From NCBI RefSeq assembly GCF_027213965.1, contig NZ_JAPWGX010000002.1, positions 562,412 through 626,411 of the forward strand: 64,000 bases of DNA, written 5' to 3'. This document shows positions 1-9,946 of the stretch, in pieces (within the stretch, counting starts at the first letter, position 1; every line of letters begins with the position of its first letter). This DNA comes from Maritalea porphyrae. Its GTDB lineage: Bacteria > Pseudomonadota > Alphaproteobacteria > Rhizobiales > Devosiaceae. A program made the position numbers and the translations under genes. Below the pieces are notes generated by a model that saw nothing but the letters and a program-made list of their open reading frames with translations, did no database searches and was not told where the DNA came from.

Positions 1-150
1 CAGCGGATCAAGAGTGCCAGCGTGGCCGCCCTTTTTGGCGCTATAAAGCCATTTGATTTTCCCCACCGCCTGGGTGGAGGTCACATCATAGGGCTTATTG
101 AGAATAAGCCAGCCGGAAACGGCGCGTTTTTGGCGTTTAATTTGAGTCAT
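1..150 (-). CDS. truB: tRNA pseudouridine(55) synthase TruB, N-terminal part (runs off window)
   Basis: Only the first 50 codons lie in the window; the gene continues past position 1. TruB converts U55 of the T-loop of elongator tRNAs to pseudouridine. The visible N-terminus has the family segment [10 protein letters not shown] and ends in [10 protein letters not shown], whose Asp (residue 48) is the expected catalytic nucleophile. The ATG at 150-148 lies 18 nt after the rbfA stop codon, so the two genes are probably co-transcribed, in the usual infB-rbfA-truB order. The start is well supported by the family's N-terminal length. Nothing can be said about the C-terminal PUA-type region. Confidence 0.93.
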   Translation of the reverse strand, partial: MTQIKRQKRAVSGWLILNKPYDVTSTQAVGKIKWLYSAKKGGHAGTLDPL

Positions 151-168
151 TGATTTGCTTTTGATCGC

Positions 169-579
169 TTAAATGTCTTCAGGATCGTTCTGATCATCAC
201 GGGGCTGCAGATCTTGCGCCACATGGTCTGAACGCAAGAGTTTCTCAATCCGGCCCGCTTCATCAAACGTTTCATCCGCAAAGAAACGAAACTCGGGCGC
301 GTGTTTTAGATTGAGATTTGCAACGACCTGTCCGCGAATGAACTTTTGGTTGCGGTTGAGTGCTTCAACCACTACGTCCACTTTTTGCCCCCCTAAAGGC
401 ATAATATAGACCTTGGCAATTTTGAGATCAGGCGCCATACGCACCTCGGGCACCGTGATGAATGCACCATCCAAATCCGGGTCCAATATTTCATCGCGCG
501 ACAAAAATGCCGACAGGGCATGACGTACCACTTCGCCTACGCGCAATTGTCTTTGTGAAGGAAGTTTTCCGCCGCTCAT
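169..579 (-). CDS. rbfA: 30S ribosome-binding factor A
   Basis: A 136-aa protein of the RbfA family, a small KH-type RNA-binding factor that acts in late 16S rRNA maturation on the 30S subunit. The sequence shows the family pattern: an N-terminal RVGEVVRHALS helix, the PEVRMAPDLKIAKVYIMPLG strand region and RGQVVANLNLKHAPEFRF near the C-terminus. Length is normal for alphaproteobacteria. The start ATG at 579 is preceded by AAAGG on the minus strand, which lies at the end of the upstream LysE gene. It sits between that exporter gene and truB, so its expression may depend on readthrough past the infB terminator or on a promoter near the exporter gene. Confidence 0.95.
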   Translation of the reverse strand: MSGGKLPSQRQLRVGEVVRHALSAFLSRDEILDPDLDGAFITVPEVRMAPDLKIAKVYIMPLGGQKVDVVVEALNRNQKFIRGQVVANLNLKHAPEFRFFADETFDEAGRIEKLLRSDHVAQDLQPRDDQNDPEDI

Positions 580-591
580 GTTTTTTGCCTT

Positions 592-1230
592 TTAGTGGCT
601 TGCCGCTGATTTGTTGATCGTGGCCAAAAGGGCCGCGCCCACCAAAAGCGTTGTGCCAGATATTTTGTTGATCCAATGTGCCGCGCCGCGTTTGGCCAAA
701 CTAGAGCCCGCGCGCTGAGCGATGAATGCATAAGCCACTACGGTGGAATAATCAAGTATGACAAAACTTGTCGCCATCAAGATAAACTGGGGCAACAAGG
801 GCTGGCTGGGGTCGATGAATTGGGGGAAGAATGCGGCGAAAAATGCTATGGCCTTTGGGCTGGTGATGGCCACCACAAAGCCTTGGCGCATGTGCCACCA
901 ATTCGATTTGCGTGGCAAATGCTTGACCGCACCCGTTTGAAAGGTTGTTTTGGACCGAATGGTTTTGATGCCCAACCAGACCAAATAGAGAATGCCAATG
1001 ATTTTAAGGGCCGAAAACGCGGTTGCCGATGTGGCCAAGATCAACCCAAGACCCGTTGCGGCAAGCGCCATTTGAATGACATTGGCGCACACGTCGCCAA
1101 GCGCTGTGAATAACACACGACGCCATCCGTATCCTAACGAGTGCGACACGCCCAGAAGGACCGAGGGACCCGGCGTAAGGACCAAAATGATAACAGCAAG
1201 GATGAAAGCAAAATAAAGGGTTGGGTCCAT
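592..1230 (-). CDS. LysE/RhtB-family amino-acid exporter
   Basis: A 212-aa integral membrane protein of the LysE/RhtB translocator superfamily, whose members export amino acids or related small metabolites across the inner membrane. It has about six hydrophobic segments, the family signature TPGPS at residues 19-23 close to the first membrane helix, and a conserved ITSPKAIAFFAAFFPQF segment in the middle. Substrate cannot be told from sequence. Its position is odd: it separates infB from rbfA-truB, which are usually adjacent. An intrinsic terminator for infB lies about 45-75 nt upstream of its ATG, so this gene may head a separate rbfA-truB transcription unit. The Shine-Dalgarno sequence is weak. 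Confidence 0.9.
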   Translation of the reverse strand: MDPTLYFAFILAVIILVLTPGPSVLLGVSHSLGYGWRRVLFTALGDVCANVIQMALAATGLGLILATSATAFSALKIIGILYLVWLGIKTIRSKTTFQTGAVKHLPRKSNWWHMRQGFVVAITSPKAIAFFAAFFPQFIDPSQPLLPQFILMATSFVILDYSTVVAYAFIAQRAGSSLAKRGAAHWINKISGTTLLVGAALLATINKSAASH

Positions 1231-1270
1231 TGGATTGGCTTTACTTGATGGTGACGTTTTAAGAACTTAC

Positions 1271-1304
1271 GCCCAAAACAAACATGGCGCCAGAAGGCGC
1301 CATG
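1271..1304 (-). terminator. Rho-independent terminator of the nusA-infB operon
   Basis: On the minus strand a perfect 9-bp stem (CATGGCGCC and GGCGCCATG, 1283-1304) encloses the loop TTCT and is followed by TTTGTTTT. It lies 27 nt after the infB stop codon and reads in the infB direction. The plus-strand tail (AGAAAAATTTG) is less suitable, so it is called for the minus strand. Confidence 0.8.
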
Positions 1305-1330
1305 AGAAAAATTTGAAATGCGGTCTAAGA

Positions 1331-3985
1331 TTAGAGCGTGCGCTCGATCTCTTCGACGCGATAACATTCGATAACATCGCCTGCGCGCATGTCTTCGTAT
1401 TTTTCGAACGCCATGCCGCATTCTTGACCAGAATGCACGTCTTTAACTTCGTCCTTGAAGCGTTTAAGCGTTGAAAGCTTGCCTTCATGGATCACCACAT
1501 CGTCACGGATCAAACGGACGCCTGCGCCACGTTCCACCATGCCGTCAGTAACCTGACAACCTGCCACACGACCAACTTTGGTAATGTTGAACACTTCCAA
1601 AATTTTCGCATTGCCCAGGAATGTTTCGCGTACCTCTGGGGCCAATAGACCAGACATGGCCGCTTTCACATCGTCCACGAGATCGTAGATAATGTTGTAA
1701 TAGCGGATTTCGACGCCTTCGCGCGCCGCTGCTTCACGGGCTTGCTTGTTTGCGCGGGTGTTGAAACCAAACACAACAGCGTTTGAAGCAGCTGCCAAGG
1801 TCACATCACTCTCAGTGATACCACCTACGCCACCGATCAAGACCTGAGCCGACACTTCGTCAGTGCCCAGTTTTTCCAATGCGCCGATAATGGCTTCAAC
1901 AGAACCTTGTACGTCGCCTTTGATCACCAATGGGATCTTGGCCAAGTCTTCAGTTTTGAGCTGGTTCATCATCTGCTCGAGCGATGTTACACCACCACCA
2001 GCAGATTTTTCACGTTTTGCGCGTTGACGATATTCGGTAATCTCACGCGCTCTTGCTTCATGTTCCACAACACCAATCAAGTCGCCCGCTTCTGGCACGC
2101 CAGCAAATCCAAGCACTTCAACCGGAATTGAAGGACCGGCTGTTTTCACTTGCTCGCCCTTATCGTTGATCAAGGCACGAACTTTAGCCCACTGTGAACC
2201 CGCAACCACAATATCGCCAACGGCCAATTCGCCGTTTTGAACCAAAACAGTTGCTACCGCACCGCGACCTTTGTCGAGTTTGGCTTCAATCACAATACCT
2301 TGAGCTCGGCCTTTTGGATTGGCTTTGAGTTCCAAGATTTCCGACTGCAAGACGATCGCATCAAGGATGCCTTCAAGGTTCTGCTTTTTCATCGCAGACA
2401 CTTCAACGTCCAAAATATCGCCGCCCATGGTTTCAACAAACACTTCATGTTGAAGCAATTCGTTGCGCACACGGCTTGGATCAGCTTCATGCTTATCCAT
2501 TTTGTTGATCGCAACGATAATCGGCACACCGGCCGCTTTAGCGTGTTTGATCGATTCAATGGTTTGCGGCATCACGCCATCGTCTGCTGCTACCACCAAA
2601 ATCGCAATATCGGTGGCTTGAGCCCCCCGTGCGCGCATGGCAGTAAAAGCTTCGTGGCCTGGTGTGTCCAAGAAGGTGATATTGTGGCCATCACGCTCAA
2701 CTTGGTAAGCACCAATATGCTGGGTGATACCCCCGGCTTCACCAGAAACCACATTGGCTTCGCGGATCGCATCAAGCAATGATGTTTTGCCGTGGTCAAC
2801 GTGACCCATGATCGTCACAACTGGTGCCCGTGGTGCCAAATCTTCTGGATTGCGAGCGGCTTCGTCGTCAAACACGCCCGTTTCAACATCAGCTTCGGCA
2901 ACACGTTTGACGGTGTGGCCCAACTCTGTCGCAATCAACTCGGCTGTATCTGCGTCAAGCACATCGTTGATGGTGACCATTTGGTCTTGGCTCATCATGA
3001 ACTTGATCACGTCAACCGCACGTTCTGCCATCCGAATTGACAATTCCTGTACGGTAATTGCCTCTGGAATGGTCACTTCACGTGAGATTTTTTCTTTAGG
3101 AGTCTGCGGGCCTTTGCCACGTTGTTTGGCACGACGACGCTTCATGGCTGCCAAAGAGTGACCGCGATCGCGTTCACTATCACCACGGGTCGCCGTTGTA
3201 ACGGTTAGACGTGTTTGACGGCGATCATCGGTGGTCGCTTTTTTGCTTGGTTGAGGTTTTGCAGCCCGCTTGGCGCGCTCCAACTCATCTTCGCGCACCA
3301 ACGGTTTTTTGCGCGCAAGCTGATCAGGATTTTTAGAAATCGCACGTTCAGTTGGCGGCGCTGGCGGCTCTGCAGCCACTGGATCAGCTTTTGGCGCTGG
3401 TTTTGTTTTGGCTTTAGCTGGTTTTGCAGTTTTTGCTTTTGCCGCTTCAGCTTCTTCGCGCTGACGTTCAAGACGTTCAGCTTCCAAACGCGCGGCTTCT
3501 GCAGCTTCTGCCCGCTCTGCGGCCTCGCGATCTGCTTTGCGTTGCGCAGCTTCGTCAATACGGCGCTGTTCTGCTTCAACTTGAGCGCGACGTTCTTCGT
3601 CTGCGCGTGCAGCAGCTGCCCGCAAAGCACGTTCGCGCTTTTCAGATTCTGAATTGGTTAGGCCAGTATTTGCTGGTTCTTGACGACGCCCACCCTGTCC
3701 AGGGCGATTGTTGCGGTTGCCATCTTGCCGGCGCGGTTGTTGGCGCTGACCTGTTGGACGACCAGCAGTGCCACCTTCACTTGCCTTTGGACGAGGCGCA
3801 GCACCTGAAGAAGGTGCTGTGAAAGTGCGGCTGCGTTTTTCAACCACGACGGTCCGAGAAGACCGACCGCCACCTGGACGCCCGCCACCTGCAGGTCCGC
3901 CCTTTAGCGAAAGGGTCTTTTTGTCCCCATCACCTGGTGTTGCATCTGATCTTTTATCGTTGTCACTCATATATTCGCCACTCAT
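1331..3985 (-). CDS. infB: Translation initiation factor IF-2
   Basis: An 884-aa IF-2, the GTPase that places initiator tRNA on the 30S subunit and promotes subunit joining. Residues 1-300 form a long low-complexity region rich in Gly, Arg, Ala and Glu, with a charged probable coiled-coil at about 110-205, followed by the IF2_N-like segment near 300-345. The GTPase domain starts with [15 protein letters not shown] (G1 at 394-401) and contains DTPGHEAF (G3) and NKMD (G4); the C-terminal IF-2 domains follow. The ATG at 3985 overlaps the YlxR stop (ATGA), suggesting translational coupling. An internal ATG at 3970 (MSDNDKRSD) is a credible alternative start. A terminator follows the gene. Confidence 0.97.
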   Translation of the reverse strand: MSGEYMSDNDKRSDATPGDGDKKTLSLKGGPAGGGRPGGGRSSRTVVVEKRSRTFTAPSSGAAPRPKASEGGTAGRPTGQRQQPRRQDGNRNNRPGQGGRRQEPANTGLTNSESEKRERALRAAAARADEERRAQVEAEQRRIDEAAQRKADREAAERAEAAEAARLEAERLERQREEAEAAKAKTAKPAKAKTKPAPKADPVAAEPPAPPTERAISKNPDQLARKKPLVREDELERAKRAAKPQPSKKATTDDRRQTRLTVTTATRGDSERDRGHSLAAMKRRRAKQRGKGPQTPKEKISREVTIPEAITVQELSIRMAERAVDVIKFMMSQDQMVTINDVLDADTAELIATELGHTVKRVAEADVETGVFDDEAARNPEDLAPRAPVVTIMGHVDHGKTSLLDAIREANVVSGEAGGITQHIGAYQVERDGHNITFLDTPGHEAFTAMRARGAQATDIAILVVAADDGVMPQTIESIKHAKAAGVPIIVAINKMDKHEADPSRVRNELLQHEVFVETMGGDILDVEVSAMKKQNLEGILDAIVLQSEILELKANPKGRAQGIVIEAKLDKGRGAVATVLVQNGELAVGDIVVAGSQWAKVRALINDKGEQVKTAGPSIPVEVLGFAGVPEAGDLIGVVEHEARAREITEYRQRAKREKSAGGGVTSLEQMMNQLKTEDLAKIPLVIKGDVQGSVEAIIGALEKLGTDEVSAQVLIGGVGGITESDVTLAAASNAVVFGFNTRANKQAREAAAREGVEIRYYNIIYDLVDDVKAAMSGLLAPEVRETFLGNAKILEVFNITKVGRVAGCQVTDGMVERGAGVRLIRDDVVIHEGKLSTLKRFKDEVKDVHSGQECGMAFEKYEDMRAGDVIECYRVEEIERTL

Positions 3986-4587
3986 CCATTAGTTTTCGCC
4001 ACATAGCGTACAAGCCTTTTGTACCGCTCAATGGCCGAATTTGCTGCCGCGCCGCCTACCAGCGCTGCATGTATCACATTTTTACCGCCAAATGCCAAAC
4101 TCAATTGTTCGCCACCTAGTAGGTCGATATGCGGCAAGGTGTCTTCGAGTTCTAAAACCCGTACCAATTGCAACATTTTGCGTCGACCATCGTCGCTTGC
4201 ATCGCTCGCTGTTATCAGCGCGCGTGCCTTATCTGATTCCAAGGCACTGCGAACTTTTGCAGAACCCATTACAAAGAACCCGCCTTTGCGGGCCAATTGC
4301 AAAGCACCGATCAGCTGGTTTTCCAAGTGCTTTTGGGTCAAACCCGCCAGATCGTCTGGCAATTTGACCGGCATCTTCAGACCCCGGGCAAATGCTTTTT
4401 TGCTCTGTGCATCCGCAACAGCTTGAGCTGTTGCGGTTACCCATACGCCTCGACCGCCTGCTTTTCCAGTCACATCTGGAAAAATTTGGTCATCAGGCCC
4501 AACAACGAACCGAATGAGCTCGGTTTTTGGCAAAATTGCCTTCGTCACGCAACATTCACGTGTCGCAATTTGCTTATTTGCTGCCAT
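3982..4587 (-). CDS. ylxR: YlxR/DUF448-family RNA-binding protein with L7Ae-like domain
   Basis: A 201-aa protein joining an N-terminal YlxR (DUF448) domain to a C-terminal L7Ae-like domain, the arrangement typical of alphaproteobacteria. The YlxR part shows TRECCVTKA near residue 8, the [10 protein letters not shown] strand and the GGRGVWV loop at about 44-50. In Firmicutes YlxR homologues bind RNA and modulate RNase P; the role of the longer alphaproteobacterial form is not established. It lies between nusA and infB, 30 nt after the nusA-side start region and overlapping infB by 4 nt, as in many bacteria. This supports a function in RNA metabolism linked to transcription and translation. 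Confidence 0.9.
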   Translation of the reverse strand: MAANKQIATRECCVTKAILPKTELIRFVVGPDDQIFPDVTGKAGGRGVWVTATAQAVADAQSKKAFARGLKMPVKLPDDLAGLTQKHLENQLIGALQLARKGGFFVMGSAKVRSALESDKARALITASDASDDGRRKMLQLVRVLELEDTLPHIDLLGGEQLSLAFGGKNVIHAALVGGAAANSAIERYKRLVRYVAKTNG

Positions 4588-4617
4588 TGAGCCTTTGTTG
4601 CACCTTTAAGTTCTTGC

Positions 4618-6294
4618 TTATTCAGCGGGTGAAGTTGGATCTTGAGAAACGGCAACCGCCTCTGCTTCATCTTCAACAGCTTCTTCAGCAATTGTTTCGT
4701 TAGCACCATCTAGTGCTTCTTCTTCGCCTTCTTCATCGGACAAATCATCAAGCGTGACCCAACCCGCTTTCAGGCGAGCACTCATGATCATTTCTTCCGC
4801 TTCTTCACGGCTCACTGGGAATTCACTAAATGTGCCTTCAAAGCGTTTGACTTCACCGTCTTTTTTCTCGGTCCAGCCCACTAGATCGTCTGCGGCGCAA
4901 CCAGCGAAATCTTCGATGTTCTTAATTTCTTCTTTGCCCAAAGCGACCAACATGGCCCCTGTAATGCCTGGGATCTCATAAAGCTCATCTTCAACGCCGA
5001 GTTTTTTGCGCTCTTCATCGCGCTCACGCTCAGCTTGCTCAAGATATTCAGCCGCACGGGCTTGAATTTCAGCAGCTGTCGTTTCGTCAAACCCTTCGAT
5101 TGAAGCAATTTCAATTGGCTCAACATAGGCAACTTCTTCAAGGGAAGAGAAGCCTTCGGATGCGAGCAATTGGGCAACCATCTCGTCAACATTCATCGCG
5201 TTCATGAACAGTTCTGTGCGTTCAACGAATTCTTTTTGACGACGCTCGGATTCTTCTTGCTCGGTAAGGATATCAATATCCCAACCAATCAATTGCGATG
5301 CGAGGCGGACATTTTGGCCACGACGGCCAATGGCCAAAGACAATTGCTCGTCTGGCACAACAACCTCAATGCGCTCTGCTTGCTCATCAAGCACAACTTT
5401 GACCACCTCGGCGGGCTGCAAAGCTGATACCACAAGATCAGGCAAAGTTTCGGTCCAAGGAATAATGTCGATTTTTTCGCCTTGCAACTCGTTTACAACG
5501 GCTTGCACGCGCGAACCGCGCATACCCACACAAGCACCAACTGGATCGATCGAAGAATCATTAGACACCACAGCGATTTTCGCGCGGCTACCTGGATCAC
5601 GAGCGATCGAGCGGATATTGATGACGCCGTCATAAATCTCTGGCACTTCTTGCATGAACAATTTGGCCATAAATTGTGGGTGCGTACGTGACAAGAAAAT
5701 CTGTGGGCCACGTTGTTCTTGGCGCACATCATGAATGTATGCCCGAACCCGATCGCCATAGCGGAATGTTTCACGTGGGATCAATTCGTCGCGACGAATA
5801 ATGGCTTCGCCCCGACCAAGATCGACAATCACATTGCCATATTCAACACGTTTAACTGTACCGTTGATGACTTCACCAAGGCGATCCTTGAACTCATCAT
5901 ACATGCGCTCGCGCTCAGCATCACGCACTTTTTGCACGATAACTTGTTTCGCAGATTGCGCAGCAATGCGACCAAATTCAATTGGGGGCAAAGGTTCGGT
6001 AATGAAATCGCTCAGCTTAGCGTCTGCGTTGCGCAGCTTCGCTTCTTCCAGCGAAATCTGGCGGCTATATTCTTCAACCTCTTCAACAACTTCGAGCAAG
6101 CGCCACATGCGCAATTCGCCGGTTGAGGGATTAATTTCAGCCCGAATTTCAGTTTCAGCGCCATAGCGTGAGCGGGCCGCTTTTTGAATAGCGTCCTGCA
6201 TCGCTTCGATGACGATCATGCGATCAATTGACTTCTCGCGCGCTACAGCATCCGCGATTTGCAATAGTTCGAGCCTATTTGCACTGACAGCCAT
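4618..6294 (-). CDS. nusA: Transcription termination/antitermination factor NusA
   Basis: A 558-aa NusA, which binds RNA polymerase and nascent RNA and modulates pausing, intrinsic termination and antitermination. The N-terminal polymerase-binding domain spans about 1-130. An S1 domain follows ([19 protein letters not shown], about 144-162), then two KH modules with [11 protein letters not shown] (253-263) and [10 protein letters not shown] (321-330). The C-terminus has two helix-hairpin-helix-like repeats at about 370-490 and a very acidic tail, as in proteobacterial NusA proteins. It is co-oriented with rimP (36 nt upstream) and ylxR. The rimP leader carries a candidate attenuator that NusA itself might influence. 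Confidence 0.97.
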   Translation of the reverse strand: MAVSANRLELLQIADAVAREKSIDRMIVIEAMQDAIQKAARSRYGAETEIRAEINPSTGELRMWRLLEVVEEVEEYSRQISLEEAKLRNADAKLSDFITEPLPPIEFGRIAAQSAKQVIVQKVRDAERERMYDEFKDRLGEVINGTVKRVEYGNVIVDLGRGEAIIRRDELIPRETFRYGDRVRAYIHDVRQEQRGPQIFLSRTHPQFMAKLFMQEVPEIYDGVINIRSIARDPGSRAKIAVVSNDSSIDPVGACVGMRGSRVQAVVNELQGEKIDIIPWTETLPDLVVSALQPAEVVKVVLDEQAERIEVVVPDEQLSLAIGRRGQNVRLASQLIGWDIDILTEQEESERRQKEFVERTELFMNAMNVDEMVAQLLASEGFSSLEEVAYVEPIEIASIEGFDETTAAEIQARAAEYLEQAERERDEERKKLGVEDELYEIPGITGAMLVALGKEEIKNIEDFAGCAADDLVGWTEKKDGEVKRFEGTFSEFPVSREEAEEMIMSARLKAGWVTLDDLSDEEGEEEALDGANETIAEEAVEDEAEAVAVSQDPTSPAE

Positions 6295-6330
6295 GTCTCA
6301 TTCTCCTTGATAGGGAACTTGGGACGCCTT

Positions 6331-6969
6331 TTAAGCGTCCCCATCATTCTCGCCAGACTCTTGGGTCTGATCAATTTCAGTTTCAATTTCTGGGTCGCTC
6401 AATGGGTTCGCCAGCTCTTGGCGCGCGCGGGCTTCATCGAGCAACTTATCTGTCATCACCAATTTGGCGTCTGCCAAATTTTCGATTTCAATGCGGTACA
6501 GGTCTTCTTGACCTTCTGGAATATCGGGCAACCGCACCAAAACTTCAGATCCCTCAACACCTTCAATGGTGCCGCGATAGCGCCGGCGGCCATTGACCAT
6601 ATTTTGGATCTCAATCTTTGCTTCATGGCCGACCCATTGTTCAAAATCGGAGAGGCGCACAAGCGGGCGATCAATACCAGGAGAAGAAACCTCTAGGTGA
6701 TATTCGCGGCTGATCGGATCTTCTACATCAAGAATTGGTGAAATCTCTTTTGAAAACTTCTCACAATCGGTGATGTTGAAGTCACCATGGGCATCTTCGG
6801 CCATGATCTGCAACGTGCAGCCATTGTCTTGGGTTAGGCGAACACGCACAAGGCGATATCCCATATCAAGAGCTACCGGCTCAAGGATCGCTGAAACGCG
6901 TTGTTCCTGGCCAGCTTCGCGGCAATATCGTTGCTCATTTAAGTCTAGTTCGACGTGCATTGGACCCAT
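6331..6969 (-). CDS. rimP: Ribosome maturation factor RimP
   Basis: A 212-aa RimP, a cytoplasmic factor needed for 30S maturation, found at the head of nusA operons. It has the typical N-terminal domain (ILEPVALDMGYRLVRVRL; then EKFSKEISPILDVEDPI and YHLEVSSPGIDRPL) followed by an Sm-like C-terminal domain, and ends in an acidic Glu/Asp-rich tail longer than in E. coli. Start codons at 6969 and 6960 (MGPMHVELD or MHVELD) are both possible; neither has a clear Shine-Dalgarno sequence, because a terminator-like hairpin with a U tract ends only 8 nt before 6969. The gene heads the rimP-nusA-ylxR-infB operon. Confidence 0.94.
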   Translation of the reverse strand: MGPMHVELDLNEQRYCREAGQEQRVSAILEPVALDMGYRLVRVRLTQDNGCTLQIMAEDAHGDFNITDCEKFSKEISPILDVEDPISREYHLEVSSPGIDRPLVRLSDFEQWVGHEAKIEIQNMVNGRRRYRGTIEGVEGSEVLVRLPDIPEGQEDLYRIEIENLADAKLVMTDKLLDEARARQELANPLSDPEIETEIDQTQESGENDGDA

Positions 6970-6977
6970 TTGGTATT

Positions 6978-7008
6978 AAAAAAGAGCGGGGCCTGCTGGC
7001 ACCCACTC
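6978..7008 (-). terminator. Candidate transcription attenuator in the rimP leader
   Basis: On the minus strand GAGTGGG pairs with CCCGCTC (7 bp, one G-U), extended inside by GCC/GGC around an AGCA loop with one bulged U. It is directly followed by six Ts (6983-6978). This has the form of a strong intrinsic terminator but ends 8 nt before the rimP start codon and about 20 nt after the predicted transcription start. No minus-strand gene ends immediately upstream; the nearest, trmB, ends at 8045 beyond an oppositely oriented gene. Attenuation is an inference. Confidence 0.6.
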
Positions 7009-7035
7009 TCATATTCGATTTGAGATTTTGCACGT

Positions 7036-7064
7036 TATATACTGCCAATATCCACTATTTGCAA
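7036..7064 (-). promoter_or_regulatory. Predicted housekeeping promoter of the rimP-nusA-infB operon
   Basis: Minus strand: -35 TTGCAA (7064-7059), 17-nt spacer, -10 TATATA (7041-7036). Transcription would begin near 7029, giving a leader of about 60 nt that contains the terminator-like hairpin at 7008-6978. The hexamers and spacing fit a sigma-70-type promoter; this is a motif call only. Confidence 0.5.
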
Positions 7065-7171
7065 GCGGTTTGGGCTATTTGTGGCAGCTCTTTGTCGTCA
7101 GTTGACTTCCATCAACGATATTTGGTGCAAGGTATCGTCTTATGCTGCAGCAAAACTGGGGAAGCGCCGCC

Positions 7172-8041
7172 ATGTTAAAGACAGTCATTTTGTCTATTCT
7201 TTTGTTTTTGAGCATTTCAGCAATGGCCTTTGGTATGTTTGCTCTGTGGCTCAACTTTAGCGATGAGAGAAACCTTGAAACGGTCAATTGGCGCATCTGG
7301 AATGAGATCGACCCAGCACGTGGCGCATATGACCCTTTGATGGTGGCGCATCTGCCTGCACCTGTGCAGCGCTACTTCAATTTTATGATTGCGCCCGATG
7401 CTCAACTTAGATCCATCAATCGGATTGAAATGGTGGGCGAATTTGGATTGGGGGACGCTAATGAGCATAGCTATTATCCTTTTACCGCTACGCAGTATAA
7501 CGCGGCCCCAACTGGTTTCACCTGGGCGCTAAAGACTTATGACACACCCATGTCGATGAATGGCAGCGACATGGTGTGGGATGAGCAAAGCTGGACAAAA
7601 TTTTGGTTGCTGGGTGTCCTCCCCGTTGCGCGCGCTGGTGGGGATGAGGACTATTTGCGCTCTGGCGTTGGGCGTATGGTGGTTGAAATGGCAGCCTGGT
7701 CGCCTGTTTCCCTATTGCCTCAATTTGGTGTTGAATGGGAAGAGCTTGGGGATGATGAAATCCGCGCGAAAGTGAACGCTTTGGGCTTTGACCAAATTGT
7801 CGATATCAAAATTGATACGCGTGGCGCACCCATCGAGTTCTTGATCCCCAGATGGAGCAACGCGAACCCCGAGCAAACTTTTAAACTGCAGCCGTTCGGG
7901 GGCATTGCCCATGCTTATGCAACTTATGATGGGATCACGATTGTGAGTGATGTTGAAGCGGGCAACCATTTTGGGACGCCCGACTATTTCGCGTTCTTCA
8001 AAGCCAAAGTTACAGCGCTTGATTTTCAGCCTGCTCGTTGA
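7172..8041 (+). CDS. Conserved protein of unknown function, DUF6544/DUF6920-like
   Basis: A 289-residue protein whose N-terminus (residues 1-25) is hydrophobic and probably a membrane anchor or uncleaved signal, with the remainder outside the membrane. It contains a PAPVQRYFNF motif, followed by a strand-rich region, which recalls the DUF6544/DUF6920 family. That assignment is from memory and function is unknown. The ATG at 7172 is chosen because GGGGAAG lies 6-7 nt upstream; an upstream in-frame ATG at 7142 would add ten residues. It is the only plus-strand gene in the first 31 kb, divergent from rimP and convergent with trmB (4-nt gap). Confidence 0.75.
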   Translation: MLKTVILSILLFLSISAMAFGMFALWLNFSDERNLETVNWRIWNEIDPARGAYDPLMVAHLPAPVQRYFNFMIAPDAQLRSINRIEMVGEFGLGDANEHSYYPFTATQYNAAPTGFTWALKTYDTPMSMNGSDMVWDEQSWTKFWLLGVLPVARAGGDEDYLRSGVGRMVVEMAAWSPVSLLPQFGVEWEELGDDEIRAKVNALGFDQIVDIKIDTRGAPIEFLIPRWSNANPEQTFKLQPFGGIAHAYATYDGITIVSDVEAGNHFGTPDYFAFFKAKVTALDFQPAR

Positions 8042-8044
8042 ACC

Positions 8045-8773
8045 TTATCTGCGGATAAAGCTGAAATAAAACGAAATGTCTCGCCCCTCTTTGCGGGCTT
8101 TTTCTTCATAGCGGGTTGATTGCCAACCGGCCCAGGGTTGATGCCAAGAACTTGCTTCCGCTTGGGGCCAGCTAAATTCATCATGGCGCAACACTTGGCC
8201 AAGGGCCCAAGTTGCATAATCTTCAATGTCTGTTGCCACGCGAAATTCTGCACCCGGCTTTAAAATACGGGCCAAGGCGCTTAGGGTCACCGAATTGATA
8301 AAGCGGCGTTTGTGGTGACGTTTTTTGGGCCAAGGGTCGGGATAGAGCAAATAGGCACCATCAAACGAGGCTTGTGGCAACGCCTTCAAAAGATGCAAAG
8401 CATCGTCTGTGAAAAGCTTGACGTTTTTGAGCTGATCATCATCAATCGCCGCCAACATTTTGCCGATGCCGCCGATAAACGGTTCGCAACCTATATAGTT
8501 TGCGTCTCTATTCTCGCGCGCTTGCCGGGCAAGGTGTTCACCGCCGCCATAGCCGATTTCAATGAAATTGCGGGGCGCAGGCTGCTCAAACACTTGAGTA
8601 AGCGGCAAGGGCCCTTCACCCAATTCAAGCTTGACCTTGGGCAGCAATTGATCGGCCAGTTTTTGCTGGGTCGGATGGAGCTTATGGGCTGAACGGCGGC
8701 CAAAAAAGGCCTTTCGTTCAGCCTCTAGGCCATATTCTTTTTTGCGCAAATGCGAGGTAGAAGCGGGCGCCAT
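8045..8773 (-). CDS. trmB: tRNA (guanine-N7-)-methyltransferase
   Basis: A 242-aa TrmB, which uses S-adenosylmethionine to methylate G46 in the variable loop of tRNA. The SAM-binding motif EIGYGGGEH lies at residues 72-80 and the family motif DPWPKKRHHKRR follows in the middle; the C-terminal part (TRYEEKARKEGRDI) carries the expected tRNA-contact residues. Length is normal. Its ATG begins 3 nt after the metK stop, so it is co-transcribed with the gene making its methyl donor. This metK-trmB pairing is common in Hyphomicrobiales. There are no anomalies. Confidence 0.95.
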   Translation of the reverse strand: MAPASTSHLRKKEYGLEAERKAFFGRRSAHKLHPTQQKLADQLLPKVKLELGEGPLPLTQVFEQPAPRNFIEIGYGGGEHLARQARENRDANYIGCEPFIGGIGKMLAAIDDDQLKNVKLFTDDALHLLKALPQASFDGAYLLYPDPWPKKRHHKRRFINSVTLSALARILKPGAEFRVATDIEDYATWALGQVLRHDEFSWPQAEASSWHQPWAGWQSTRYEEKARKEGRDISFYFSFIRR

Positions 8774-8776
8774 AAA

Positions 8777-9946
8777 TTAAGTCAATTCCGACCGGATTGC
8801 TTCGCCCAAATTGGTACGCTCCCAAGAAAAACCACCATCATTTGTGGGGTTACGTCCAAAATGACCGTAGGCCGCTGTGCGTTCATAAATTGGTTTGTTC
8901 AACTGCAAAGCTTCACGGATGCCACGGGGGGACAGGTCCATCACTTTGTTGAGCACTTGACCCAATTTGTCTTCGTTTACAGAACCGGTGCCGAATGTAT
9001 CGACAAAGATCGACAAGGGTTTGGACACCCCAATTGCATAAGAAAGCTGGATCACGCATTTTTTGGCCAAGCCCGCCGCGACAACATTTTTCGCCAAATA
9101 GCGCGCAGCATAGGCCGCAGAGCGGTCAACTTTTGTGGGGTCTTTACCGGAAAAAGCGCCGCCACCGTGGGGGGCTGCACCGCCATATGTGTCCACAATG
9201 ATTTTGCGGCCCGTAAGTCCCGCATCTCCATCAGGTCCACCAATGACAAAGGCACCAGTTGGGTTGACGTAAAAATCGTCTTCTTCGCACATCCAGCCAT
9301 CTGGCAGCGCGTTAATAACGAAGGGGCGCACTATTTCACGCACTTCTTGTTGGCTGACGCCCTCCATGTGCTGGGTTGAAACAACAACAGAGGTGGTGCC
9401 AACTGGTTTGCCATCTTCATATTTCAATGTCACTTGGCTTTTGGCGTCTGGCGCCAATTGTGGCACTTCGCCGGCGTGGCGTGCGGTGGCCATGGTGCGC
9501 AAGATTTTATGGGCATATTGAATGGGCGCTGGCATTAGTTCTGGGGTTTCATCGGTCGCAAAACCAAACATGATGCCCTGATCGCCTGCCCCTTCATCTT
9601 TACTGGCAGAGGCATCAACACCTTGAGCGATCTCTGCTGATTGCTCATGTACATAAACATCAACATCGCAGGTTTCCCAATGGAAGCCTTCTTGTTCATA
9701 GCCAATATTTTTGATGCATTCGCGGGCAATAGCTTCCATGGCCGCTTTGTCAATTGAGTCTGGGCCGCGCACTTCGCCCGCCAACACAACTTTGTTGGTT
9801 GTGGCCAATGTTTCAACAGCAACGCGTGAATAAGGATCCGCAGTTAGAAATGCATCAAGCACAGCGTCCGAAATACGATCGCAGATTTTGTCTGGATGAC
9901 CCTCTGACACAGATTCAGAAGTAAAAAGATATGACGAATTTGCCAC
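8777..9946 (-). CDS. metK: S-adenosylmethionine synthetase
   Basis: A 389-aa methionine adenosyltransferase making SAM from methionine and ATP in the cytosol. Signatures are [13 protein letters not shown] near the N-terminus, [12 protein letters not shown], and the P-loop-like [20 protein letters not shown] at 9946 ([13 protein letters not shown]) is chosen because it restores the usual family N-terminus and has AAAGG 8 nt upstream. A TTG two codons earlier is less likely, and the nearby ATG at 9962 is in another frame. The leader forms two hairpins, one covering the Shine-Dalgarno. It is followed by trmB and preceded by an XRE regulator gene on the same strand. Confidence 0.96.
   Translation of the reverse strand: MANSSYLFTSESVSEGHPDKICDRISDAVLDAFLTADPYSRVAVETLATTNKVVLAGEVRGPDSIDKAAMEAIARECIKNIGYEQEGFHWETCDVDVYVHEQSAEIAQGVDASASKDEGAGDQGIMFGFATDETPELMPAPIQYAHKILRTMATARHAGEVPQLAPDAKSQVTLKYEDGKPVGTTSVVVSTQHMEGVSQQEVREIVRPFVINALPDGWMCEEDDFYVNPTGAFVIGGPDGDAGLTGRKIIVDTYGGAAPHGGGAFSGKDPTKVDRSAAYAARYLAKNVVAAGLAKKCVIQLSYAIGVSKPLSIFVDTFGTGSVNEDKLGQVLNKVMDLSPRGIREALQLNKPIYERTAAYGHFGRNPTNDGGFSWERTNLGEAIRSELT

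Noticed and set aside
676-1113. A 145-codon open frame on the plus strand opposite the LysE gene
   Set aside because: It is fully antisense to a well-supported membrane protein gene, has a non-natural Cys/His-rich composition and no ribosome site.
2237-2782. A 181-codon plus-strand frame opposite infB
   Set aside because: It is antisense to the conserved GTPase domain of IF-2 and has the skewed composition of a shadow frame.
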